From NCBI RefSeq assembly GCF_943192945.1, contig NZ_CALPCE010000002.1, positions 62,001 through 126,000 on the forward strand: DNA of 64,000 bases. The letters run 5' to 3'. Source of the stretch: Anaerocaecibacter muris. Lineage in GTDB: Bacteria; Bacillota; Clostridia; Christensenellales; Pumilibacteraceae. Both the position numbers and the translations under genes were made by a program. This document shows, piece by piece, positions 8,656-16,243 of the stretch. The notes beneath the pieces are model-generated. The model had not been told where the DNA came from and made no database searches. It saw only the letters and a list, made by a program, of their open reading frames with translations. How positions within the stretch are numbered: the first letter of the stretch is position 1; the number at the start of each line of letters is the position of its first letter.

Positions 8656-9755
8656 ACGCTGTCAAACCTATTCAACGCAAATACGATTACTGCGGCGCGT
8701 GTACGTTTTACCTCGGCGCGGTGATAACGACGTTGCTGTGTCAGGCGCTCGCGGGCGTTGTGTCCGCCGCGCTTGTCGGCAAGTATCCCGATATAAGCAA
8801 TAACGGCGATTTCAATACCGCGTTTATGATATTCGTGCAGGCGGCTAACCTCGCGTTTATCGCGCTGTTTTCCAAACTGAACGGATACAAATTCGACTGC
8901 GCGTTCGTAAAGAGCGACAGGGGCGCAAAGTCCTTGCCGTTCGCTGTGGTCGTGCCCGTTTTGGCGGCGGGATTGCTGCTTGTCGGCATGTACTTGCCGA
9001 CGGTGTGGTTCGGGTATTTTACGCGCTACGCGTTGCATGTTCCGCCCGACTTCGGACAACTGCGGTTGACCACGCCGTCGTCCATAGCCATGGTAGTAAT
9101 CGCGTCGGTGTTTTTAGCGCCGCTGTGCGAGGAAACGATATACCGCGGCGTGCTGTTTTGCGGGCTTAAAAAAGAGCGCAAAACACTAAACGCCGTACTG
9201 CTGTCCGCGCTCGCGTTTATGCTTATGCACATGAGCCCCGTGCAGGTTGTTTTTCAGTTTGCGATAGGCGTAACGTCCGCATTCATCATGCACAAGTCCA
9301 AGCGGCTGTTGCCGTCGGTAATACTGCACGCGACAGCCAACGCGCTCGCGCTCGTCATGGAACTTACGCCGCTGTCGGGCATGCTTGCAAACTGCATGGC
9401 ATGGTTGACAAACAACGTTGCGGCGGCATTGTTTATAACGATAGGACTGGCGGCGGCGTGCGGCGGCGCGCTGTTCGTGCTTATTAAATACGGCTTTGAT
9501 ATTGCGGATCTGTTCGCCCGCAACAAACGCGATAATAAACCCGCGCAGGCGAGCGCGGCGACTGCGGAAAACGGCGACGGCGGAGCTGACGACGGCGAGG
9601 CGGGCGATGAGCGCGACGATATGAGCGCGCCCGACCGTATGCGCGATCAAATAAGCGCGGCGGCGCGCAAAAAGGACGGAACGTTCAGGTTTTGGACGGG
9701 GATTGTGATTTGCACGCTATTGCTTTTAATCAACCTTGCGGTGACGGTGTTATGA
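8649..9755 (+). CDS. CPBP-family intramembrane metalloprotease (first of a tandem pair)
   Basis: This 368-residue polytopic membrane protein carries the CPBP/Rce1 (Abi) motif 1, CEETIYRG, near residue 160 and a downstream LMHM histidine motif. Both are expected zinc ligands of the family. The C-terminus has a charged, probably cytoplasmic stretch (about 290-345) before a final hydrophobic segment. Family members process prenylated or peptide substrates in the membrane and often contribute to bacteriocin self-immunity. The ATG overlaps the end of walJ, and the stop overlaps the next CPBP gene (ATGA), so the three genes are probably co-translated. Confidence 0.87.
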   Translation: MLNAVKPIQRKYDYCGACTFYLGAVITTLLCQALAGVVSAALVGKYPDISNNGDFNTAFMIFVQAANLAFIALFSKLNGYKFDCAFVKSDRGAKSLPFAVVVPVLAAGLLLVGMYLPTVWFGYFTRYALHVPPDFGQLRLTTPSSIAMVVIASVFLAPLCEETIYRGVLFCGLKKERKTLNAVLLSALAFMLMHMSPVQVVFQFAIGVTSAFIMHKSKRLLPSVILHATANALALVMELTPLSGMLANCMAWLTNNVAAALFITIGLAAACGGALFVLIKYGFDIADLFARNKRDNKPAQASAATAENGDGGADDGEAGDERDDMSAPDRMRDQISAAARKKDGTFRFWTGIVICTLLLLINLAVTVL

Positions 9756-10852
9756 CGCCCGCGCCTATGTGGTTAAAACGCGACTACCGCGCGACGTCTT
9801 ACGCGCTGTGTTCGTGCGTGTTGGGCGTTATATTCATGCGCTTATTGGTGTATTTTATTCCCATGCCGACGGGCGGGTACGGACTGTCTGTCGCGTCAAA
9901 AGCGTTGTTCTCGTTGCCGACGCAGTTGCTGTTCTTTTTTGCCGTGCCGTTTTGCATATACAAGTTTTACGGCAAGCGCACCGTAAAAAATACGTTCCTG
10001 TTCAGTTCGTGCGGCGGGTTCAAGCCTTATTATCTGTTTGCATTGCCCGTCGGGATAGCGGCGTTTGTGCTTACGCTCGGCGTGTCGTCGGCGTGGACGG
10101 CTCTGCTCAAACTCACGGGCTACACCGTCGCGTCGTCGTCCGACCCTATGCCCGAAAAATTTGTGTTCGGATTTTTTCTTGCGGAGCTCATACTGACCGC
10201 GGTATTGCCCGCCGTGTGCGAGGAGTTTGCCGTGCGAGGCGGACTGTTGACCACTGCGCAAAACACATTTAAAACGGTCGGGTGCGTGGTGCTGTGCGGC
10301 GTTGTTTTCGGGCTGTTTCATCAAAACATACGGCAGGTGTTTTATACGTCGCTGTTCGGCGCGCTCGCCGCGTATGTAGTTATAAAGACAAAAAGCCTGT
10401 ACCCCGCGATGCTAATGCACTTCGGCAATAATTTTTGCAGTGTGTTTTTCGACTATGCCGATTTTTACGGCTGGGGCGCGTTCGGCAAGTTTTACGACAT
10501 GATAAACGTAATGCCGCTGTGGGCGTTGATGTTGCTGTTTCTGTCGGCGGCGGTAGTGGGCGCGGCTGGCGTGGTCGCCATGCTGTACTTTAAGGATAAA
10601 CGCGTGATCGCGCGCAAAAAAGAAGTAATTAAGGACGCGGCGTTCGACGCTACAAATAAGCGCGTCGTGCTTATGGGCGAGTTCGACCCCGACCGCGTGC
10701 GCAGTCTGGAAATGGAAAAGGAAGTGTACGGCGCGGACTATGCGCGCGAGCTTTACAGGCCGTCGGCGCGCGATATTATGATTATAGTCGCGCTGGGCGT
10801 TGTTACGCTGTGCACGACGGCGTTCACTTATGCGTGGGGGTTCTTCTATTGA
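9752..10852 (+). CDS. CPBP-family intramembrane metalloprotease (second of a tandem pair)
   Basis: This 366-residue membrane protein has the CPBP motif CEEFAVRGG near residue 155 and the GLFHQN histidine motif, plus about eight hydrophobic segments. The start at 9752 overlaps the previous stop as ATGA; longer in-frame starts lie inside the upstream gene. It is clearly paralogous in architecture to its neighbour but divergent in sequence. A duplication followed by specialisation, or a heteromeric pair, is possible (inference). The last base pairs overlap the rlmH start. Confidence 0.87.
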   Translation: MTPAPMWLKRDYRATSYALCSCVLGVIFMRLLVYFIPMPTGGYGLSVASKALFSLPTQLLFFFAVPFCIYKFYGKRTVKNTFLFSSCGGFKPYYLFALPVGIAAFVLTLGVSSAWTALLKLTGYTVASSSDPMPEKFVFGFFLAELILTAVLPAVCEEFAVRGGLLTTAQNTFKTVGCVVLCGVVFGLFHQNIRQVFYTSLFGALAAYVVIKTKSLYPAMLMHFGNNFCSVFFDYADFYGWGAFGKFYDMINVMPLWALMLLFLSAAVVGAAGVVAMLYFKDKRVIARKKEVIKDAAFDATNKRVVLMGEFDPDRVRSLEMEKEVYGADYARELYRPSARDIMIIVALGVVTLCTTAFTYAWGFFY

Positions 10853-11289
10853 AGCGGATAAAAATTGTGTGCGTGGGCAAGGCGAGCAAGCCGTTCTGTC
10901 GCGACGGTTGCGCCGAATATATTAAACGCCTTAAAGGCTTTTACGACGTGACGGTTGCGGAAATCCCCGAACAACCGACGGTCAAGAAAGAGTGCGACGA
11001 AATTTTAAAGCGCGTGACGGGCGGCGAGTTTTGCTTGCTGGACATAAACGGCGACGACATGCCGTCCGAGGAACTGGCGCGAACGTTGAGCAAAGCGCAC
11101 GAGCGCACCGACGAAATTGCGTTCGTTATAGGCGGCGCGTCGGGCGTGGACGATCGCGTGCGGCAAGCGGCAAAGCGGCGAATTTCGTTCGGGCGCGCGA
11201 CGTACCCGCACCAAATAGCCAGGCTGTTGCTGTGCGAACAACTGTACCGCGCCGCGACCATCATTAAGGGTATACCGTATCATAAGTAA
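10849..11289 (+). CDS. rlmH: 23S rRNA (pseudouridine1915-N3) methyltransferase
   Basis: This SPOUT-class methyltransferase modifies pseudouridine 1915 in helix 69 of 23S rRNA on assembled 70S ribosomes. The C-terminal knot is intact: FVIGGASGVDD, then FGRATYPHQIARLLLCEQLYRA and the terminal GIPYHK. Alignment with the usual N-terminus (KIKIV..GK) points to TTG 10849 as the start. It overlaps the upstream TGA (TTGA) with GGGGG about 8 nt before. The product is 146 residues against a usual 155-159; the missing length is in the variable middle region. Confidence 0.93.
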   Translation: MKRIKIVCVGKASKPFCRDGCAEYIKRLKGFYDVTVAEIPEQPTVKKECDEILKRVTGGEFCLLDINGDDMPSEELARTLSKAHERTDEIAFVIGGASGVDDRVRQAAKRRISFGRATYPHQIARLLLCEQLYRAATIIKGIPYHK

Positions 11290-11320
11290 ATGAATAAATA
11301 AGAGATAATAGATAATAGTT

Positions 11321-11702
11321 GCGGAAGTTTTGCTCCGCGCAAAACTTGATTAGATATATAGAAAAGCAAAGCTTACACCACCCATCATTCCGAGCTTGCC
11401 GAGGAATCAAGGCGAACCGCCGCAGAGGTATCAAGTCATTACGTTTATCCCATTAACGTAACGCAATTATTCGGGTGTAAACACAATAAACGGTCAAAGC
11501 CCACACACGACAGAAATCCAAGCTGTGCTTGGTGCGGCTACGCCTTGATTTCTCCGCTTCGCGCGTGACCGCGCTACGGTCGAAATGATGGGGAGGGGGG
11601 TATGGCGTGCGCGCCTCGGTAATTGATCGGAAAAAGTAGTCATGTATACACCACCCATCATTCCGAGCTTGCCGAGGAATCAAGGCGAACCGCCGCAGAG
11701 GA
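11321..11702. repeat. Cluster of dispersed intergenic repeats (three units)
   Basis: The gap between rlmH and the carboxypeptidase holds no gene. It has a unit with the hairpin AAGTTTTGC/GCAAAACTT (11325-11347) leading into a CCCATCATTCCGAGCTTG... core ending near 11427. A diverged inverted unit follows (11536-11607: CTACGCCTTGATTTC to AAATGATGGGG). A second near-identical core copy lies at 11643-11702. The same family recurs at 19.8, 21.0, 23.1, 25.2, 26.9 and 29.8 kb. Confidence 0.8.
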
Positions 11703-11806
11703 TAAAAGCTGTTGCCAACCGCATTACCGCCTCGCCGCCGCAGAACAAAAACAGTGCATATTACACAACGCGGAATTAAGATCGGACTTTGTCATATATT
11801 AACCGT

Positions 11807-12616
11807 ATGGACATAGTCGAAACGGTAAGAACGGAACTGCGCGCTGCGGCGGATACGTTTTCGATAGGCAAGAGCGAGCGCGGCAACGACATACTGTGCG
11901 CGCACTGCGGCGGACACGGCGGCAGACAGATTATAATAACGGCGGGCATACACGCGCGCGAGTGCTACACCGCGTTTGTCGCGTTGCGGCAGATACGCGA
12001 CTACAATATTCGCGGCGACGACGGGGCGTATATAATCCCGCTTGTCAATCCCGACGGCGCGCGATTTTTTGAGAGCGGCGACGCGCAGGGTAGCGAAATT
12101 CTCGGAGCGTATGCAGGCGAGTATCGCAAGTGGAAAGCCAATGCGAGCGGAGTCGATCTCAACTGCAACTTCGACGCGAACTGGGGCATGGGCGCGCTCA
12201 ACAAGCGGTACGTCGGCGCGTCCGACTATATAGGCGCGTATCCGTTTTGCGCGGCGGAGAGCATGGCGTTAAAACTGTTTACCGAACGCGTAATGCCGAG
12301 CGCGACGGTCAGTTATCACTGCATGGGCGGCGAGCTGTACTGGGAGTTTTTTCAGCGCGGCGCGGCGCGGCGGCGCGACGAGGCGTTTGCGGCGGCGGTC
12401 GCCCGAAAGATAGGCGTCAAAAAAGTTGACGGGCATTTGGACTCGGCGGGCGGTTACAAGGACTGGTGCGTGCAAAGGCTGGGTATTCCCGCCGTGACGG
12501 TGGAACTCATAAAGTCGGGAAGTCACCCGTTTTGTGCGGCGGACTTTGCGCCCGACGTCGAGGCTAACGCCGATCTGCCTGCATTTATATTCGATTTGCT
12601 TAACGAAAGGAGTTGA
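11807..12616 (+). CDS. M14-family zinc carboxypeptidase
   Basis: The 269-residue protein has the M14 zinc site HARE (His49, Glu52), the third ligand His171 in SYHCMGG, and the catalytic Glu233 in VTVELIK. An arginine-containing NPDGARFF and a VDLNCNFDANWG segment match the substrate-binding part of the fold. Relatives cleave C-terminal residues from peptides or gamma-D-glutamyl-diaminopimelate bonds in cell-wall fragments. No signal peptide is seen, so cytosolic muropeptide recycling is one option (inference). The start is uncertain: ATG 11807 is preferred to a TTG 18 nt earlier, and neither has a clear ribosome-binding site. tadA follows after 1 nt. Confidence 0.85.
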   Translation: MDIVETVRTELRAAADTFSIGKSERGNDILCAHCGGHGGRQIIITAGIHARECYTAFVALRQIRDYNIRGDDGAYIIPLVNPDGARFFESGDAQGSEILGAYAGEYRKWKANASGVDLNCNFDANWGMGALNKRYVGASDYIGAYPFCAAESMALKLFTERVMPSATVSYHCMGGELYWEFFQRGAARRRDEAFAAAVARKIGVKKVDGHLDSAGGYKDWCVQRLGIPAVTVELIKSGSHPFCAADFAPDVEANADLPAFIFDLLNERS

Positions 12617-12617
12617 C

Positions 12618-13232
12618 ATGAGCGAACAAACAAGCGACAAAACCCGTGCGGTCGGACAAGCGCAAACCGTCGGACAGTCCGACGTTGCGGAACAGTCGGG
12701 CGCGATCGAGCAAGCGCAAACGGACGCAGACAAATTTTCCGAGCGCGACGTCAAGTTTATGCGCGCCGCGCTGGACGCGTTAAAAGACTGCCCCGATTGC
12801 GAAGTGCCCGTCGCGGCTGTGGTAGTTTGCGGCGACGAGGTTGTGTGCGCGGGCGTAAACCGCAGAGAGGCGGACAGCGACCCGACTGCGCACGCGGAGG
12901 TCGTGGCGATACGCGCGGCGGCTAAAAAACTGGGCAGGTGGAATCTGTCCGATTGCGAGCTGTACGTAACGCTCGAACCGTGCGTCATGTGCGCGGGGGC
13001 GATAGTGTATTCGCGCATATCGCGCGTGGTGTACGGCGCGCACGATTTGCGGTTCGGCGCGTGCGGAAGCGCGGTCAATATCGCGCAGAACGAAAAGCTA
13101 AACCACCGCGCGGAAATAATCGGCGGCGTGCTCCAAGCCGACTGTCTTGCGCCCATACAGGCGTTTTTCAAAGCCAAGCGCAAAGCCGCCAAAGCCGAGC
13201 GCGATTGCGCGCGAATATTAGAGCGGGATTAA
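12618..13232 (+). CDS. tadA: tRNA-specific adenosine deaminase
   Basis: TadA converts A34 to inosine in tRNA-Arg(ACG). The cognate tRNA gene is present in this window at 52577-52653. The deaminase motif HAE (His92, Glu94) and EPCVMC (Cys122, Cys125) bind the catalytic zinc. The first 40 or so residues are a polar Gln/Thr-rich extension that is not part of the usual 150-170-residue enzyme, bringing the product to 204 residues. GGAG lies 7 nt before the ATG. It is directly downstream of the M14 peptidase and probably in its operon. Confidence 0.92.
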   Translation: MSEQTSDKTRAVGQAQTVGQSDVAEQSGAIEQAQTDADKFSERDVKFMRAALDALKDCPDCEVPVAAVVVCGDEVVCAGVNRREADSDPTAHAEVVAIRAAAKKLGRWNLSDCELYVTLEPCVMCAGAIVYSRISRVVYGAHDLRFGACGSAVNIAQNEKLNHRAEIIGGVLQADCLAPIQAFFKAKRKAAKAERDCARILERD

Positions 13233-13269
13233 AAGTGCATTAAATATATCGGAATAGTCCGAAGCGCGA

Positions 13270-13298
13270 TTGACAAAAATATAAATTACATATATAAT
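13270..13298 (+). promoter_or_regulatory. Sigma-A promoter
   Basis: TTGACA (13270-13275), 17 bp, TATAAT (13293-13298). The leader to the ATG at 13346 contains a small CGGGGT/ACCCCG hairpin and GGGAG. Confidence 0.8.
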
Positions 13299-13345
13299 TC
13301 GGGTACGGGGTGCGACCCCGCATAAACCGACAAGGGAGAACGCTC

Positions 13346-13639
13346 ATGATAGTGGGACGGTTGTTAAACAAAGTAATAAACATATTTACGGGCTTGTTCG
13401 GCATAGCGACGCTCATACTTATGCTCATAGTGTATATAAACAATGCGGCGGGCGGACATCTGCTCCCCGCGGCGGCGGCTATCAATATAGGCAGTGCGCG
13501 CAACTATTGCACGCTTGCTACCGTGTTTTGCGCCGGCGCGGAATTTACTCTCAAACGCAATGTAATAATTGCTATCATCTTTGCGGGAATAATCGCCGCC
13601 GTCGCCGTGTTTATGATTTACACCGACTTGGCGTATTGA
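13346..13639 (+). CDS. Small membrane protein, unknown
   Basis: The 97-residue protein starts with a short amphipathic stretch. Hydrophobic segments lie at about residues 12-32 and 72-94, and a middle segment around 55-65 may also insert. No family is recognised. GGGAGAA precedes the ATG at 13346, which is preferred over an upstream in-frame start at 13310 that would lie in the hairpin leader. It has its own promoter and a strong terminator, so it is monocistronic and convergent with murC. Confidence 0.75.
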   Translation: MIVGRLLNKVINIFTGLFGIATLILMLIVYINNAAGGHLLPAAAAINIGSARNYCTLATVFCAGAEFTLKRNVIIAIIFAGIIAAVAVFMIYTDLAY

Positions 13640-13675
13640 TAAATTATTTAACAGATAAATACAAACAGCAAAAGG

Positions 13676-13699
13676 GCTCGCGCGGCGGCGAGCTTTTTT
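13676..13699. terminator. Rho-independent terminator
   Basis: GCTCGC (13676-13681) pairs with GCGAGC (13688-13693), followed by six T. It lies between the convergent small membrane protein gene and murC. Confidence 0.85.
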
Positions 13700-13727
13700 G
13701 CTGTAAGAAAAACCGTAAATCGATTTT

Positions 13728-14984
13728 TTAACTGTCGTATTCCGCCGCGATAAACAGGTCGGCGACCTTATCTATATCGCCCGCGCCCATGAATATAACT
13801 GCTTTTTCGCGCAAGTCCTTGCACCGTTCCACTATTTCGGTGAACGTGTCGAAGCAGTACGCTTTTTCTTTGTTCTCCACAATCTTGCGGCACAGCGCGT
13901 GCGAGGACACGCCGTCGGCGGGCGCTTCGCGCGCGGAGAATATGGGCGCGAGTATGACGGTGTCCGCAAAGGACAGCGCGTTGACAAACCCGTCCATAAG
14001 GCTTTGCGTGCGCGAATACGTGTGCGGTTGAAATACTACCGCGACCGACGGAAATATTTCGCGCGCGGTCTTTATTGTCGCGGCTATTTCGGTGGGGTGG
14101 TGCGCATAGTCGGTAAAAACGGTTTTGCCGAACGCTATGCCTTTGCGCTCGAACCGACGCGCAATGCCGCGAAACTTGCTTATGTGCGGCAGTGTTTCTG
14201 TCAGCGACAGTCCGCACTCGCACGCGGCGGCTATCGTTGCGAGCGCGTTGTAAACGCTGTGTTCGCCCGCAACGGCAAGATTTACGCGCGCGCGCTTTTT
14301 GCCCGCAAGGTAAAATGCGCGCATGCCGTCGCGGTTTTGCACGTCGGTCGCGCGATACGCGCAGTCGGGCGACGTGCCGAAATAAACGGCGTTTTCAGCC
14401 AGTCCGCGGCACAGCGGGTCGTCGCCGTTGACGATAACTTTTTTGCAGTTTGCGCAAAACTTTTTATACGCGTCTATAAGCTCGGCTTCGTTCCTGTAAA
14501 AATCGGGGTGGTCGTACCCGACGTTGAGCACCACGCCGACGTCGGGCGATAGGTGCAAAAAACTCGCCCTGTATTCGCACGCCTCGGTTATAAAGAATTT
14601 GTCCGCGCCCACTTTCGACCCGTCCGCAACTCCGACGTGCACGGTCGCGTTTCTGTCCGAAAACGCCGCGCCCAGCATTGCGGTGGTCGTGCTTTTGCCG
14701 TGACAGCCCGCGACGGCTATAACCTTGCCGTAGGTGCGCGACAGCTCGCCGAGATACGCGGCGCGTTCTATGGTCGGTATGCCCGACTGCTTTGCGCGGA
14801 TAAGTTCGCAGTTGTCGTCGTGCACGGCGTTGGTGTACACGACGAGGTCGCAACCCTCGACGTTTTTGGGGTCGTGACCGCCCGTCGATCTGTCGGAGCC
14901 TGTGACGGTGTTTCCGCGCGAAGCGGCAAACTCCGCAAGCGCGCGCATGGACACGCCGTTGCTCCCCACAAAATGGATTTTCAT
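13728..14984 (-). CDS. murC: UDP-N-acetylmuramate--L-alanine ligase
   Basis: MurC adds L-Ala to UDP-MurNAc in the cytosolic stage of peptidoglycan synthesis, using ATP. The 418-residue protein shows the N-terminal nucleotide-binding start (HFVG, residues 4-7), the ATP loop GCHGKST (93-99), and the Mur ligase histidine motif DYAHHPTEI near 290. It also has the C-terminal FQPHTYSR segment. It is slightly shorter than most MurC proteins, and the glycine loop after HFVG reads SNGVSM instead of the commoner IGGxGM, a modest divergence. It stands alone, convergent with the upstream unit. Confidence 0.9.
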   Translation of the reverse strand: MKIHFVGSNGVSMRALAEFAASRGNTVTGSDRSTGGHDPKNVEGCDLVVYTNAVHDDNCELIRAKQSGIPTIERAAYLGELSRTYGKVIAVAGCHGKSTTTAMLGAAFSDRNATVHVGVADGSKVGADKFFITEACEYRASFLHLSPDVGVVLNVGYDHPDFYRNEAELIDAYKKFCANCKKVIVNGDDPLCRGLAENAVYFGTSPDCAYRATDVQNRDGMRAFYLAGKKRARVNLAVAGEHSVYNALATIAAACECGLSLTETLPHISKFRGIARRFERKGIAFGKTVFTDYAHHPTEIAATIKTAREIFPSVAVVFQPHTYSRTQSLMDGFVNALSFADTVILAPIFSAREAPADGVSSHALCRKIVENKEKAYCFDTFTEIVERCKDLREKAVIFMGAGDIDKVADLFIAAEYDS

Positions 14985-15113
14985 ATCTCTTAAATATGCC
15001 GCGAACGGCGCGAGTGTGATTGCGCGCGGCGGCGTTATTAGCCATAATGCGCGGCGTTTCTACGAAATGCGTCGGATTTCGTTATTGCGCCTGTAAAATT
15101 TTGTCAAAAACTA

Positions 15114-15142
15114 TTGATCTTGCTACAAGATTATGTTATAAT
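15114..15142 (+). promoter_or_regulatory. Sigma-A promoter of spoVG
   Basis: TTGATC (15114-15119), 17 bp, TATAAT (15137-15142), giving a leader of about 27 nt that contains GGAGGAGA. In Bacillus spoVG is driven by sigma-H; no sigma-H consensus was recognised here. Confidence 0.75.
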
Positions 15143-15176
15143 ATTGTCGGACGCAATTTATTTCCGGAGGAGAATT

Positions 15177-15455
15177 GTGGAAATCACCGAGGTAAGACTC
15201 CGCCTCGTAAAAGAACCCGGCAAGTTGAGAGCCGCCGCGTCGATAACTATCGACGATTGCTTTGTTGTTCACGATTTGCGCGTGGTTGAAACCGAGGGAG
15301 GGCTTTTCGTCGCTATGCCCAACAAACGTATGGGCACAGGCGAGTTCCGTGATATCGCGCACCCCATCAACAACGATACGCGCGATTACATAGCCAAACT
15401 CGTGATAGATAAATACAAAGAAGAATCCGAACACGCTAACTCTTTTCCGCAATAA
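15177..15455 (+). CDS. spoVG: Septation/regulatory protein SpoVG
   Basis: SpoVG is a small nucleic-acid-binding regulator of septation, sporulation and surface factors in Firmicutes. The 92-residue protein matches the family end to end: EITEVRLR at the N-terminus, ASITIDDCFVVHDLRVVE in the middle, and VAMPNKRMGTGEFRDIAHPI. The start is GTG 15177, eight nt after GGAGG. The acidic C-terminal tail is normal. It has its own promoter and a downstream hairpin, so it is probably monocistronic. Confidence 0.96.
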   Translation: MEITEVRLRLVKEPGKLRAAASITIDDCFVVHDLRVVETEGGLFVAMPNKRMGTGEFRDIAHPINNDTRDYIAKLVIDKYKEESEHANSFPQ

Positions 15456-15496
15456 TTAACTTTGGTTCTATGTAAATATCTACTCTCGGCGTTCCA

Positions 15497-15527
15497 CGAA
15501 GCTCTTTGGCGGGCTTCGGCGGTTTTT
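15497..15527 (+). terminator. Terminator after spoVG
   Basis: CGAAGC (15497-15502) pairs with GCTTCG (15513-15518), followed by a five-T run. Confidence 0.65.
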
Positions 15528-15702
15528 GCTTTTGTTTTTTGTATAGAATAGGGCGGAACGCGCGCCGAAAGTAAGGAGAAGGCGCGAACGTTGCCGCGGA
15601 TTAAGTACCGCCGAGGCGCGGGCGCAATGCGAATATGGCAAAGTAAAGGCAAGGTCTGCGCAAAAATAGCGGCGAGCTTTTTATAAATAAGCGTCAAATC
15701 GC
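15528..15702 (+). other. Intergenic region with possible RNA structure
   Basis: No coding sequence is supported here. The stretch 15551-15612 can fold with GGCGG near its start pairing with CCGCC near its end. These enclose CGCGCC/GGCGCG around a purine-rich GAAAGTAAGGAGAA loop. It lies in the leader direction of secG but before the secG promoter, so a separate small RNA or decayed sequence is possible. No known riboswitch consensus was recognised. Confidence 0.25.
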
Positions 15703-15731
15703 TTGCGCAATCTTTAATACTGTGATATAAT
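15703..15731 (+). promoter_or_regulatory. Extended -10 promoter of secG
   Basis: TTGCGC (15703-15708), 17 bp, TG-A-TATAAT (hexamer 15726-15731). Confidence 0.7.
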
Positions 15732-15819
15732 AGCCGTGCTTAAATTCTAAACGGAATAAGAAAAAGCGCAAATTATCAGTAAATCAGTCAGTGATTGCGA
15801 TAAATTTTAGGAGATATAT

Positions 15820-16119
15820 ATGTCGTTCTCGTTCTTATCGGTAGCAGGATGGATAGTCGATTCGTTCCCTATCATCCGCATAGTAATGATAGCTTTAATG
15901 GTGCTTATCGCGCTCGCGCTGATCATCATAATAATGTTTCAACCCTCGTCGTCGTCCGGTATGGGTGCGCTCACCGGTCAACGCGATACGTTCTACTCCA
16001 AGGACAAGTCCAAGTCGCTCGAATCGGTAATGAAAAAACTGACCGTAATACTCGGCATTATCGAAGGCGTGCTTGCAATACTGTTCTTTGTGACGTTGTT
16101 CATCTATCGCGGCAATTAA
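15820..16119 (+). CDS. secG: Preprotein translocase subunit SecG
   Basis: SecG is the small auxiliary subunit of the SecYEG channel. The 99-residue protein has two transmembrane helices (about 19-41 and 73-95). They flank the conserved FQPSSSSGMGALTGQRDTFY loop that resembles the family FQ.SK..GL...F signature. GGAG precedes the ATG. A terminator follows, and the order secG-rnr is the common Firmicute arrangement; smpB and ssrA are not seen next to it. Confidence 0.95.
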   Translation: MSFSFLSVAGWIVDSFPIIRIVMIALMVLIALALIIIIMFQPSSSSGMGALTGQRDTFYSKDKSKSLESVMKKLTVILGIIEGVLAILFFVTLFIYRGN

Positions 16120-16127
16120 GTAATTCG

Positions 16128-16152
16128 AGGGACTTTTTAAAGTTCCTTTTTT
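16128..16152 (+). terminator. Terminator after secG
   Basis: GGGACTTT pairs with AAAGTTCC around a two-nucleotide loop and is followed by six T (16128-16152). Confidence 0.8.
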
Positions 16153-16243
16153 GTTGGAACGCTAAAAATTTAAAGGGGCAAAAAAGTCATGCGGCAAAGC
16201 GACGTTTTTCCCGCGCGGCTATTGACAATAATCGGATATAATC

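Noticed and set aside
11453-11683. Short frame inside the repeat cluster
   Set aside because: Its reading frame is made of repeat sequence that recurs between other genes in different frames, so it is not a gene.
16237-16242. TATAAT directly before rnr
   Set aside because: It ends 1 nt before the ATG and its nearest TTGACA is only 9 bp away, so it cannot be the working -10 for that start.
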